A stretch of DNA of 64,000 nt from Paenibacillus tuaregi. GTDB lineage: Bacteria > Bacillota > Bacilli > Paenibacillales > Paenibacillaceae. The notes below the pieces were generated by a model. The model worked only from the letters and a program-made list of their open reading frames with translations. It ran no database searches and had not been told where the DNA came from. The stretch is taken from positions 3,011,869-3,075,868 of the forward strand of contig NZ_LT575476.1 in NCBI RefSeq assembly GCF_900086655.1, in the 5' to 3' direction. Position 1 is the first letter of the stretch. Each line of letters opens with the position of its first letter. The position numbers were made by a program, and so were the translations under genes. This document shows positions 32,664-43,400 of the stretch, in pieces.

Positions 32664-33380
32664 TCAGATCGGGGCAGGCGCCTCGGTCAGCATTTTGTTG
32701 ATCACCGCTACAACATCACGTTCCCGCTCATGCAGGAAGAAATGTCCTCCCTCAAACAGCATCAGTTCGCAGCCTTCCGTCGCATACCGGTCCCATTCAC
32801 TGAGCGGGCCTTTGACGCAGTCGTCATCCTTGCCGCTCAAGACGGTGAGCCGGAGCGGCAGCGGCGGCCGCATCCGAGGCTCATATTCGCCGATAAGCTT
32901 GAAGTCTGCTCTTAGGATCGGCATAAACATATCCAGCAGCTCCTGATGCCGGAACAGCTCATCCGGCATGCCGCCAAGCCGTTTCAGCTCCTCGATAAAC
33001 TCGTCATCCGGAAGCAAATGGGTCCGGCTAGCCTCCTCCTGCTCGCAATGCGGCGCTCCTCTGCCGGAGAGGAAGACTGCCGCAGGCAGCGGAAATCCTT
33101 CCTCCCACAGCGCATGCAGCATCTCATACCCAAGCAGGCTGCCCATGCTGTGACCGAATAAAGCATACGAATCGGAGCCGAGTGCCGTCTCCAGCACCAA
33201 CGGCAGCAAATCCCCCACGGCTTCCGCCGCGTCCGCATAGAACGGCTCGCCCATGCGGCTTCCTCTGCCCGCCAGTTCGGCCGGCACCAGACGCACGCCA
33301 GGATGCAGCTGGTTCGCCCAGCGCTTGTACACTTGTGCGGAGCCCCCTGCATGCGGCAAACAAATTAAAGATATCGTCAT
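32664..33380 (-). CDS. Type II thioesterase (GrsT/SrfAD-like)
   Basis: Alpha/beta hydrolase of 238 residues. The ATG at 33380 is chosen: MTISLICLPHAGGSAQVY is the usual start of the family and GGGAGG precedes it; the frame extends upstream to 33521 without similarity. The nucleophile lies in FGHSMGSLLGYE, the acid Asp in the region of VLSGKDDDCV and the His in GGHFFL. Such enzymes free mis-loaded carrier proteins. With no thioesterase domain in either megasynthase, it could also take part in product release, but type II enzymes usually do not. Confidence 0.92.
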   Translation of the reverse strand: MTISLICLPHAGGSAQVYKRWANQLHPGVRLVPAELAGRGSRMGEPFYADAAEAVGDLLPLVLETALGSDSYALFGHSMGSLLGYEMLHALWEEGFPLPAAVFLSGRGAPHCEQEEASRTHLLPDDEFIEELKRLGGMPDELFRHQELLDMFMPILRADFKLIGEYEPRMRPPLPLRLTVLSGKDDDCVKGPLSEWDRYATEGCELMLFEGGHFFLHERERDVVAVINKMLTEAPAPI

Positions 33381-33420
33381 AAAGCTCGCCTCCCGGGTAA
33401 CATGTTGACACAAGCGGCCT

Positions 33421-34392
33421 TTAAGCCCCGTCGGCAAGCGTAGTCCAGAACGCTTTTTCCTTCTCAAACAATTCCTCCGCGAAGGCCAGCTCTCTGCCGC
33501 GTTCGAAGTCTCCCGCCACAAAGCGGTCCTTCACCAGGTCCCAGCCGTCCTTCACTACACCAAGCTGACTAGACAGCGACTCATGCAGCGCTTCGCTGAT
33601 CAGCCTCTTCTCCCGCATGGATCGAAGCAGCGACATGTTGGCGATATGCCGATTGCAAATAATGTTGGCGCCAATAATGCCATAGGTCAGACGAGCCTGC
33701 TTCTTCTCCGGGTCGGAACCTACATTCCACATGCCCTCTAATGAAAACTCCTCAAGCTCCCTCACCAGCCGCTTCGCATTTTCCACCACTTCAGCCAGCT
33801 TCAACTCGTAAGGCCGAACCTTTTCCTGCAGGTTGTATACATAGAAGGCTGGCCCCAAATAAGCAGGGTTCACATTGTATTCTGAGTTGCCGTACGCTTG
33901 GAGCAGCCTTTCTTCCGGAACCTCGTGCTCTTCGTAGCCCGCAAGCGTATCGTCAATGACATAGAAGACACCGCGCTCCTTGTCGTATCCGTTAAACAGC
34001 GAATAATGGTTCCAATGGAACTTTTTCCAGGCCATGCTGCCCGGAAGCCAGCCATACAGATCGACAATTACGCTTAAGTTCCGTCCGCCATCCAGCATCG
34101 CCCTGATCTCCTCCAGCACCGTCTCCTTGCTGCGGAAATGACCGGGTTCGATATAGCGGATTACCTGTGACAGCGGGAATTTGGCCGGATCGTCCATATA
34201 ATACAGCGTGTCAATTGTCGGATACCGGAAGTCCTCCTCCGTTGCAGCCTCCCAAGGATAGTAACGATAAATGTTCAAATATGCCGCATCCCTGTAGCTG
34301 GGCTCCTCGGACACCGCAATGGAAAACGCCTGGTTCAGCATACAGTTCATCCAAAACTCGTTAAACGGTTTCCTCTTCATCGACAGCTTCAT
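33421..34392 (-). CDS. BtrH-like protein, candidate acyltransferase/release enzyme
   Basis: 323 residues, no signal or membrane segment. The N-terminal ~190 residues resemble the BtrH N-terminal (C39-peptidase-like) domain: Cys17 in MNCMLNQAF, a His in WNHYSLFNGYD and an Asp in FYVIDD are in the order Cys-His-Asp. BtrH moves an acyl chain from a carrier protein to an aminoglycoside in butirosin synthesis. The rest is helical. It starts 33 bp after the hybrid synthase whose last domain is a condensation domain without a thioesterase. A role in off-loading or transferring the finished chain is therefore inferred. AAGGAGG lies nine bases before the ATG. Confidence 0.65.
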   Translation of the reverse strand: MKLSMKRKPFNEFWMNCMLNQAFSIAVSEEPSYRDAAYLNIYRYYPWEAATEEDFRYPTIDTLYYMDDPAKFPLSQVIRYIEPGHFRSKETVLEEIRAMLDGGRNLSVIVDLYGWLPGSMAWKKFHWNHYSLFNGYDKERGVFYVIDDTLAGYEEHEVPEERLLQAYGNSEYNVNPAYLGPAFYVYNLQEKVRPYELKLAEVVENAKRLVRELEEFSLEGMWNVGSDPEKKQARLTYGIIGANIICNRHIANMSLLRSMREKRLISEALHESLSSQLGVVKDGWDLVKDRFVAGDFERGRELAFAEELFEKEKAFWTTLADGA

Positions 34393-34425
34393 TGTTCGCC
34401 GCCTCCTTAGGCTCAGAATGTTGGT

Positions 34426-37400
34426 TCAGGCAAGCTTGTTTGCCGCAAGCACAGCGTGAATTTTTTGGCTTGCTCCGTTCTCGACCAGAGCACGTAGGAT
34501 ATTTGTATAATCTTCCGCCAAAGCCTGGACAGTTTCTTCACCGAAAAGACTTGTCGCATATTCCAGCGCAAAGCGGAATCCTCCGTCCCTCTCCGCCGCT
34601 TCAAGCGTCAAATCGAATTTGCTGACGCCCGGATCGAACTCCTTGGGTTCGAATTCAATGCCGCCTGAACGGTAAGCGACGCGATCGATATTTTGCAAAA
34701 TAAACATCGTATCAAACAGCGGATTGCGGCTGCGGTCCTGTTCGATCCCGAGCTTTTGCACCAAATCCTCGAACGGATAATCCTGGTGCTCCAGCGCCCG
34801 CAGTACATCCTCATGCAGCTCGGACAAATAATCACCAACGGTCCGGTACGATTCCGGGAAGCTGCGAATCGCAACCGTATTAACGAACATCCCGATCAGC
34901 CCTTCCAGCTGCGCATGATTGCGGCCCGCTACCGGCGTGCCGACAATGATATCCTGAGCACCGCTCCATTTGCTCAGCAGCATCGAGTAAGCCCCGAGCA
35001 GCACCGTATACAGCGTCGTGCCGCGCTCACGCGCAAACGTCTTGATCTTGAGCGTCAGCTCCTCATCCAGCATGAAGTCGATCAGACCGCCATCAAAGCT
35101 TTGAAGCTCAGGCCTTGGCAAGGCCGATTGGAGCGCAAGCGTCGGCAGTTCCCCTTCAAACGCCTCCAGCCAGTAGCGCTCATGCTCCATGTAGGCCTCG
35201 CTGCCGATTCGTTCTTCCTGCCATACTGTGTAGTCCCGGTACTGGATATCCAGCTCCGGCAGCTCCCCGCCGCCGTATAGTGTGGTCAGTTCCTGCAGCA
35301 GAACGCTGACGGAGACACCGTCGGTAATAATATGATGAAGGTCCAGCAGCAGCAAATGGCGCTCCTCGCCAAGCGGAATCAGTCCGGCCCGGAACAGCGG
35401 CAGACTGCCGAGATCAAACGGGCGGATAAAGCGCTGCATCAGCGCACTGATACCGCCGAACAATCCAACGTCTCCTCCTTCCGCAAGCAGCTTGCCCGCC
35501 GCCATTCTCAGCTTGGCGCTGCGCTCCAGCGTAAATACCGGCTCCGCATGAACGCGCTGACGGAACTCGTCCTGCTCGTGATGGAACGTCGTTCTGAGCG
35601 ATTCATGGCGGCGCATCATCGCAAGAAAAGCTTGCTCAAGCCGCTCCACATCAAGCTTGCCCTGCATATGCACGGCGAACGGCACATGGTACATCGTTGC
35701 CTCGTCCGAGATCAGCCTCATCATAAATTGGCGGCGCTGTGCCCTCGACATCGGGTAATGCTCGCGCTCCGGCTGCTTCGGAATGCTGACGGCTGCCACG
35801 GTTCCGCTGGTGTCCAGATGGGCCGCTAAACCTTCAAGTGTAGGATTCATAAAAATATCCCGCAGCGGCACTTGGATGCCAAAGCGTTCCGCAATGCGGC
35901 TGACCATGCCCGCCGCCTTAAGGGAATGTCCGCCCAGGTCGAAAAAGCTGTCCTTGGCGCTGATCGCATCCGTACCGAGCAGCTCCTTCCAAATCGCCGC
36001 CAGCTTGCGTTGGGTATCCGTTGACAGCGGAACAAGCTCGCGTTGACCGAGATCAGATGGTCCCGGCTTCGGCAGCGCCCTTCTGTCGATTTTACCCGTT
36101 GGCGTAAGCGGAATCGCATCCAGAACGAGCATGAAGGCTGGAATCATATACGAAGGCAGCTTGTCCCCAAGATATTCACGCAGCTGCTCGGTCAACTGGC
36201 CGGATGGAGCCTCTCCGCCTTGCTCCGCACCCGCTGCCGCGTCGTTATGCATGACGATATACGCGCAAAGCGCATATTCCTCATCCTCTTCCTGAAATGC
36301 GATGACGACCGTTTCCTTCACCTGCTCATGGCGAAGCAGCTGCTGCTCAATTTCACCGGTCTCAATCCGGTGGCCCCTGATTTTCACCTGGAAATCACGG
36401 CGTCCCGCATAAGCGAACTCCCCATTTTCAAGCCTGCGCCCAAGGTCGCCTGTGCGATACATGCGTTCATCCGGCGCATACGGATTCGGTACAAAAGCGG
36501 TATCCCACTCGGGATGGCTGAGATATCCACGCCCGACGCCCGGCCCACCAATGCAAATTTCGCCGGTTAGGCCTGTCGGCTGCAGCTTCAGCCCTTCGTC
36601 AAGCACCATCATGACGGAACCTTCGATCGGCGTGCCGATCGAAATGTCTTCACCCTCGGTCACTTCACGGATCGAGGTCCACACCGTCGTTTCTGTCGGA
36701 CCGTACAAATTAAACAATCTGGCTCCGGTAGCGGCTCGCAGCCTGCCGAGCACATCGGGCGTTAGCGGCTCCGCCCCGATCATCAATATGCGCAGCTTTT
36801 GCAATCCGTCCGTTTCGCCCAGCTGATTCATCCACCATTTGAAACGCGACGGTGTAATTTGCAGCACATCGACGCCGTGCATATCGATCAGGCCTTGCAG
36901 CAAGGCGGCATCGCCCCGTTCCTCTTCGCTCGCAAGCACAATCCGCATACCCAGTGTGAGCGGAAGCAGATTTTCAACAACAAAAATATCAAAGGAGACC
37001 GACGCCATCGCCAGGATGCTCTGGCCCTTCTCAAACGGAAGCCGGTTTCGGAAGCCCCTGATGAAATGATCCAGCCCGCGATGCTCAATCATCACGCCTT
37101 TGGGACGTCCAGTCGAGCCCGACGTATACAGCACATACGCCAAATGGTCCGGCTTATGGCCAGGCTCCGGATTGCCTCTGTCTGCCGCATACAGCTGCGG
37201 ATCGTCCAGATACCACTCGGCAGCGGCACTCGTTACAACTCCTGCATATTCTCTTTCCGTCAGCAGAAGCGCTTCACCGCAATCCTCAAGCATCCAGCCG
37301 ATCCTCTCTTTCGGGTAAGCGGGATCTATTGCAACATAGGCGCCTCCGGCTTTCAGAACACCCAAAATAGCGACAAGCAGCAGGGGACTGCGGGATGCCA

Positions 37401-40400
37401 TCAGCGCGACAATGCGCTCTGGCCCCACACCCTTCGCCCGCAAGGCATGAGCAAGCCGATTCGCGCGTTCATTCATCTCTGCATACGTCACCGACTCCGT
37501 GCCGAATTGAATCGCCACCGCATCCGGCGTACGCGCTGCCTGGCGTTCCACTTCCTGCACAAACCCTGTCCATTCCGTTGTTGCATGCACGGAAGCCGCT
37601 GCCGCATCTCCCTGCCAATCCGTGATGCCTTTCCCAGCTCGAATTTCCATGCTACCATTGCTCCCCTCTCTACTCGCGGCCTGCACCGGCCTGCTCCCTC
37701 CGGTTAACAGAGCCAGCAATTGCTCCCGCTCGCTTTCACTCATCAGCTCAAGCTCGCCAACCGTGCGATCCTGAGATCTGCACAACTCCCGCACGAGTAC
37801 GATATAGCTCTCCGCCATGCGGCGCGCGGTTTCCTCATGAAACAAATCCGTGGCGTATTCCAGTTGAAGCTCGATTTCCACTTCCCGCTCCACCGCTTCC
37901 AGAGTCAGGTCGAACTTGCTTGTCCTAGTCTCAAATGGTATTTCGCCAAAGACGAGGCCGCCAGCTTCCATCACCGCCCGGTCCATATTTTGCAGGACAA
38001 ACATAACGTCAAACAAAGGATTTCGGCTTCTGTCCGTATCAGCCTTCAGCTCTTCGACCAACTCCTCGAAAGGGTACGCCTGGCGCGAAAGCGCCCCTAC
38101 GACATGGTCATGCAGCTCCGCTATATAGGTTCGTACTGTCTTGTCTCTTTCCGGCCTGATCCGCAGCGCCAGCGTGTTGACGAACATACCGATCAGCCCA
38201 TGCGTATCAGCATGCTCCCTGCCGGCGGCGGGAGTGCCCACAATCACTTCGGCCTGCCCGCTGTATTTGGCCAGCATTGCGGCAAAAGCGCCCATCAGCA
38301 CCGTATACAGCGTCGTCTTCGCTTCCCGCGCCAGCTTTCGCACCTCCGCAGTTGTCCGAGCGTCCAACCGGAACGAATGGCGGCGGCCCTTATAGCTCGG
38401 CACAGGCGGCCGCGGCCGGTCCGTCGGCAGCTCCAGAACAGCAAGCTTGCCTTCGAAGACCTCCATCCAGTACCGCTCATGCTCGGCATAAGCGGCATTT
38501 GCAGATTCGGCTTCCTGCCACACCGCATAATCGCTGTACTGCGCCCGCAGCTCCGGCAATGCGTGTCCGGCATACAGCTGCGACAGCTCATTCACCAGCA
38601 GGCCGGAGGAGACGCCGTCTGTAATAATGTGATGAACATCCAGCAGCAGCAGGTGATCATCCTCGTTCAGCCGCAGCAGTCCCGCCCGCAGCAGCGGCAG
38701 CTTGTCCAACTGGAACGGGCGCTGGAACACTTCCATCAACCTCGTCACCTCGCCACTGTCCGGCGGCGCTTCCCGCACCTCCTCGTCCGAGGTCATCAAT
38801 GCAGGGTCCAGCACCTCAAGCTTGAAGGCATACGGCGGTTGAACCACTTGCCTGAACTCGTCCTTTATCATATGGAAGGTCGTCCGCAGATTTTCGTGGC
38901 GGTGGATCAGCGCCGTAAACGCATCTTCCAGCCGCTTAGCATCCAGCCTGCCCTGCAAACGGAGCGCGAACGGAACATGATACATCGTGGCGTCTCCAGC
39001 CAGCATTTGCATCATATATTGGCGGCGCTGAGCGCGCGACATCGGATACCACTCGCGCCGCTCCGCCTTTGGAATCGGCTCGGACACAGCAGCGGCGCCG
39101 TCCCGCTCCTTCAGCCAGGCAGCCATTTCCGCAATGGAGGCAAGCTCGAATATCAAACTAAGCGGAATCTGAACTCCCGTCTCCTGCTGCAGCTTGCCCG
39201 CCAGTATGGCAGCCTTCAAGGAGTGCCCGCCAAGCTCAAAGAAGTCGTCGTGAATGCCGATCGTCCCCGCCGTATCGCCCAACACTTCCTGCCAAATGGC
39301 GGCGACACGCTTTTCCATCTCGTCTCGCGGCAGCTCCGGCTCTCCTCGTTCCTGAAGCCCGGATTCCAGCTCCGTCAAGGCGCGCTTGTCCACTTTCCCG
39401 TTGGGCGTCAGCGGTATCTCATCAATCACCGCGATAAAGGCCGGAATCATCGCCTCCGGCAGCTTATCTCTCAGCTTTCTTCGCCATTCCCGTGAAGGGA
39501 GCTTGTCCGAAGCGACCACATATGCGCACAGCTCCTTGTCGCCGCTTGCCTGCTCGCGGACAACCACAACCGCATCCTCCACCTCGGGAAGGGAAATCAA
39601 TTGCGAGCGAACCTCATTTATTTCAATCCGCACGCCCCTGATTTTCACCTGTTGATCGGCCCGGTCCACATACATCACGTTGCCGTCCGGCAGCCACTTT
39701 GCGATATCGCCGGTGCGATACATGAAGTGGCCCTCGCGGTACGGATGCGGCAAAAAGCGCTCGGCTGTCGTTTCCGGCTTGTTCACATAACCGTCCGAAA
39801 GGCCGCTTCCGGCAATATACAGCTCTCCAGACACACCCACAGGAGCAAGCTGGCCACCATAGCCAAATATATAAATTTCGACATTATGCATCGGCCCGCC
39901 AATCGGCACATAACCCCCGCGGTAAGCGCCCGGCTTGTATGTGTACATGTTGGAGCAAACCGTCGTCTCTGTCGGGCCATAGCCATTAATAATCCGAATC
40001 TCGGGATTGACCTTCGTATACAGCTCCAGTGTTTCATCTTTAATCGGCTCTACCCCAACGAGCATTTTGTCCAGCTTAATCGCGGAAGCCGATTGCTCCA
40101 GCAGCAGGGCAACCTCCTTCAGCAAAGACGGCGGCAAATAAGCGAATGTAATCTGCTCCTCCGCAATCACCTCGGCAATTCGCCGTGGATCAAGCAATCT
40201 CGGCTCCGGGTAAAGCACTGTGCAACCCCCGAACATAAGCGGCATAAACAGCTCTGCTACGCTGACGTCAAACGAAATATTGGTCAGGCTTAGGCATCTG
40301 TCTCCCTCGCCGTATTGTCCATCGAAAAACGTCCTGAGCGAATGTCCGAAGTTGTAAAAGCTGCGGTGCGGAACAATGACACCCTTTGGCTGACCGGTAG

Positions 40401-43400
40401 AACCGGAGGTATAAATGACATACATTGGATCGGCTGGGTCCTGCGGCGATGCGACAAAAGTATCGTCTCCACCGGAGAACAGCATCTCATCTGTTATGTC
40501 CAGCACCTGTAAGGAAGCTGGCAAGGCGTCCGTGGTTCCGGTACGCGCGATGTCCGCGAATACCAGCTCCGCCCCACTGTCCTTCAGCATATAGCGGATG
40601 CGCTCCTCGGGATAATGCGGATCTACAGGCATATAAGCGCCTCCGGCTTTCATGACGGCGAGCATGGCGGTCAGCATAGGGATCGAGCGCTCCACCATGA
40701 TGCCGACTACGCTGCCGCGTCCCACCCCTTTGGCGCGCAAGGTTCGCGCCAGCTCATCGCTGCGGCGATCCAGCTCCCGATAGGTCATGGATTCACCGCC
40801 GCAAGATACAGCCGGGAGGCCCGGAACCGTTGCCGCCTGTTCTTTGAAGCAATCATGCAGACAGCGAGGCGGTGGAAAGTCCGTTTCGCGTTTCCCCAGC
40901 GCCAGCATGTGCACGCGCTCCTCCTCACTCAGCATCTCCGCTTCGCCGAGCGTGGCATCGGGACGAAGCGTCACGCTGCGCAGCAGCTGCACATAATGCC
41001 GCATGAACCGCTCGGCTGTCGTACGGCGAAACAAATCGGTATTATATTCCACGACAAGCCGCAATTCCGACCCATTCTCCACGGCTTGAATCATCAAGTC
41101 GTATTTGGCCGTGCCATGCTCAAAGCGCTGGTGGCGATACGACAACCCATCCGTTGAAGCGTTTGGAATACCCAGGTTTTGCATGATAAACATCGTGTCA
41201 AAAAGTGGACTCCGGCTGGCATCTCTTCTATCCATCCACTGCGCGATTTCCTCAAATGGAAAATCGGCGTGGGCGTAAGCCCCAGTTGCCATCTCTTTCA
41301 CTTCAGACAAAAAAGCTCTAAACGGCTTGTCCGCGCTCGGATAAGCACGCAGCGCCAGCGTGCCGGTGAACATGCCCGCGATCGCTTCCAGCTCGCGCCT
41401 GTTCCGTCCCGCAATCGGCGTGCCGACGGCGATGTCTTCCGCCCCTGTATAGTGGGCAAGGAACGTGTAATACGCCGATAGCAGCACCATAAACGGTGTT
41501 GCGCCCGATTCGGCCGCGAGGCTGCGGACAGCCGCCACCAAATCGGCCCCGACGTACACGTCGAACGTTTCGCCGCGCGTGCCTTTGACGGACGAACGCG
41601 GGGCATCGGTCGGAAGCTCAAGCGTTGGCCAGTCGCCCCGGCATTGCTCGCGCCAATACCGTTCGTCGTCCCCGGAGAGCGGCCTGTTCATCTGCCATAC
41701 CGCATAATCCTTGTATTGCAGCGGCAGAGGCGGCAGCGAACCTCCTTGATATAAAGTCATCAGGTCGGACAAAAGAATGCCTGCCGACATCCCGTCAGAT
41801 GCAATATGATGCATATCGAGAAACAGTACATGACGCTCAGGTCCCAGCGTCAGCAATACTGCACGGAGCAGTGGAGCCGTGTCGAGCCTGAATGGCAGGA
41901 ACAAGCTCTGCAGCACGCTGTCCATTTCCGCCTCATCGGCCTCTATGCGAATCAGGCGAAAAGGAATGTCAGCGTGGATGAGCTGCCTGATCTCTCCGTC
42001 GATGACGTGGAAGGTAGTGCGAAGCGTCTCGTGACGCTCTACAATGGCCTGAAGGGCGGCCTCCAGGCGGTCTCCATCGATAGCCCCGTCCAAGTGCAGC
42101 AATTCGGGCAAATTATAGCTGCGATCATCCGGCATCGCCTGCTGCTGCAAGTACATGCGTTTCTGCGGCGATGAAACCGGATAATGCTCTTGCGGGGCCG
42201 CCTTGCGAATCGGCTCCAGCTTATCGCCGGCCAAAGAGTCGGACGCCTGAACGTTCATCCGCCAGGCATGCCTGTGAGACGCTTCTGATCTGCCATTGCC
42301 ACCAGTCGCCGCGCCGCTCTCCCTGAGCCGCCGCTCGATCAGCGCCGTGAAGGAAGGCAGATCCGCATGCCCGAGCAAATCCGCCACCTGAATGTGAATG
42401 CCCGCAAGCTCGCTGAGCCGGTTTACAATTTTGAGTGCAATGATCGAATCTCCGCCCAGCTCATAAAACCCGGCATTTGCAGGCAGCTCGTCATAACCGA
42501 GCAGCTCCCCCCAGACATCTGCGATATGCTGCTCCCATTCAAGGCCGGAGCGCTCCCCGGTTAACGCAACGCCGCAGCGGTTCTGCCCCGTCATCCCGCT
42601 GCTTCGCTCCAGCATGGCTTGCCATCTGGCAAACGTTTCATTCATTTCTTGCTGAAGCTCCTCAGGAGCATCTCCACCTAGCAAATATCCTCTTAAAGCT
42701 GGAAATGGCGTATGCAGCGCCGCCCCAGCAGTGTGCGCCTCCTGCACCCAGCAACGGTGAGCATCGAACGGATACGTCGGAAGCGGCAGCCTTTGTCGGC
42801 GTTGACCTAGATAGATCGCCTTCCAGTCGATCTCATATCCGTCCACATAACGTTGGCCTAGCTCAAGCGCTTCCATTTCTCGTTCGTTTGGACCGGGCTG
42901 CTGCCGCATATTCCCAACCGCTGCCGATTGGGCCGTCCCAAAGCGGACGTTCGGCAATGCAAGGCCGGTAAGACCGCTTTCGGCAGCGGCATGCAAGGTC
43001 TGGGCAAGCTCTTCCCAGCTGCTTGCCACAATCGCCAGGCGATACCGATGAGCTCCCCGGCCAACGGCTAAGGTGTAACAAAGGTCGGCCAGGCTGCGGT
43101 TCTCATCGCTTCGATGCTGCCAAGCCCAGTCCCGCATCTGCAGCACGAGCCGCTCCAGCGCCGTCATGCTGTGCGCGGACAAGCAGATCAGCTCTTCTTG
43201 ATCCTTACGAACAGGTGGCCTCCCGGCGGGAGCCTCCTCCAGCACAACATGGCAATTCGTCCCGCTCATGCCGAACGCGCTTACTCCGCACCTTCTTACC
43301 CCGCCGTCTGTCTCCCATGGCGTCAATTCATCATTGACATAAACCGGCGAATCCACAAACGGAATGCTGCGGTTCGGCGAGAGGTAATGAAGCGTTGGTG

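Noticed and set aside
37720..39495. 591-codon plus-strand frame across the hybrid synthase
   Set aside because: Antisense to A/PCP/C domains whose motifs are all on the minus strand; His/Arg/Gln-rich product typical of shadow frames.
39364..40866. Assigning beta-alanine to the unassigned A domain because panD is in the operon
   Set aside because: Beta-alanine domains usually lose the first Asp of the pocket (VD... codes), whereas this domain keeps it; the link is only by gene neighbourhood.
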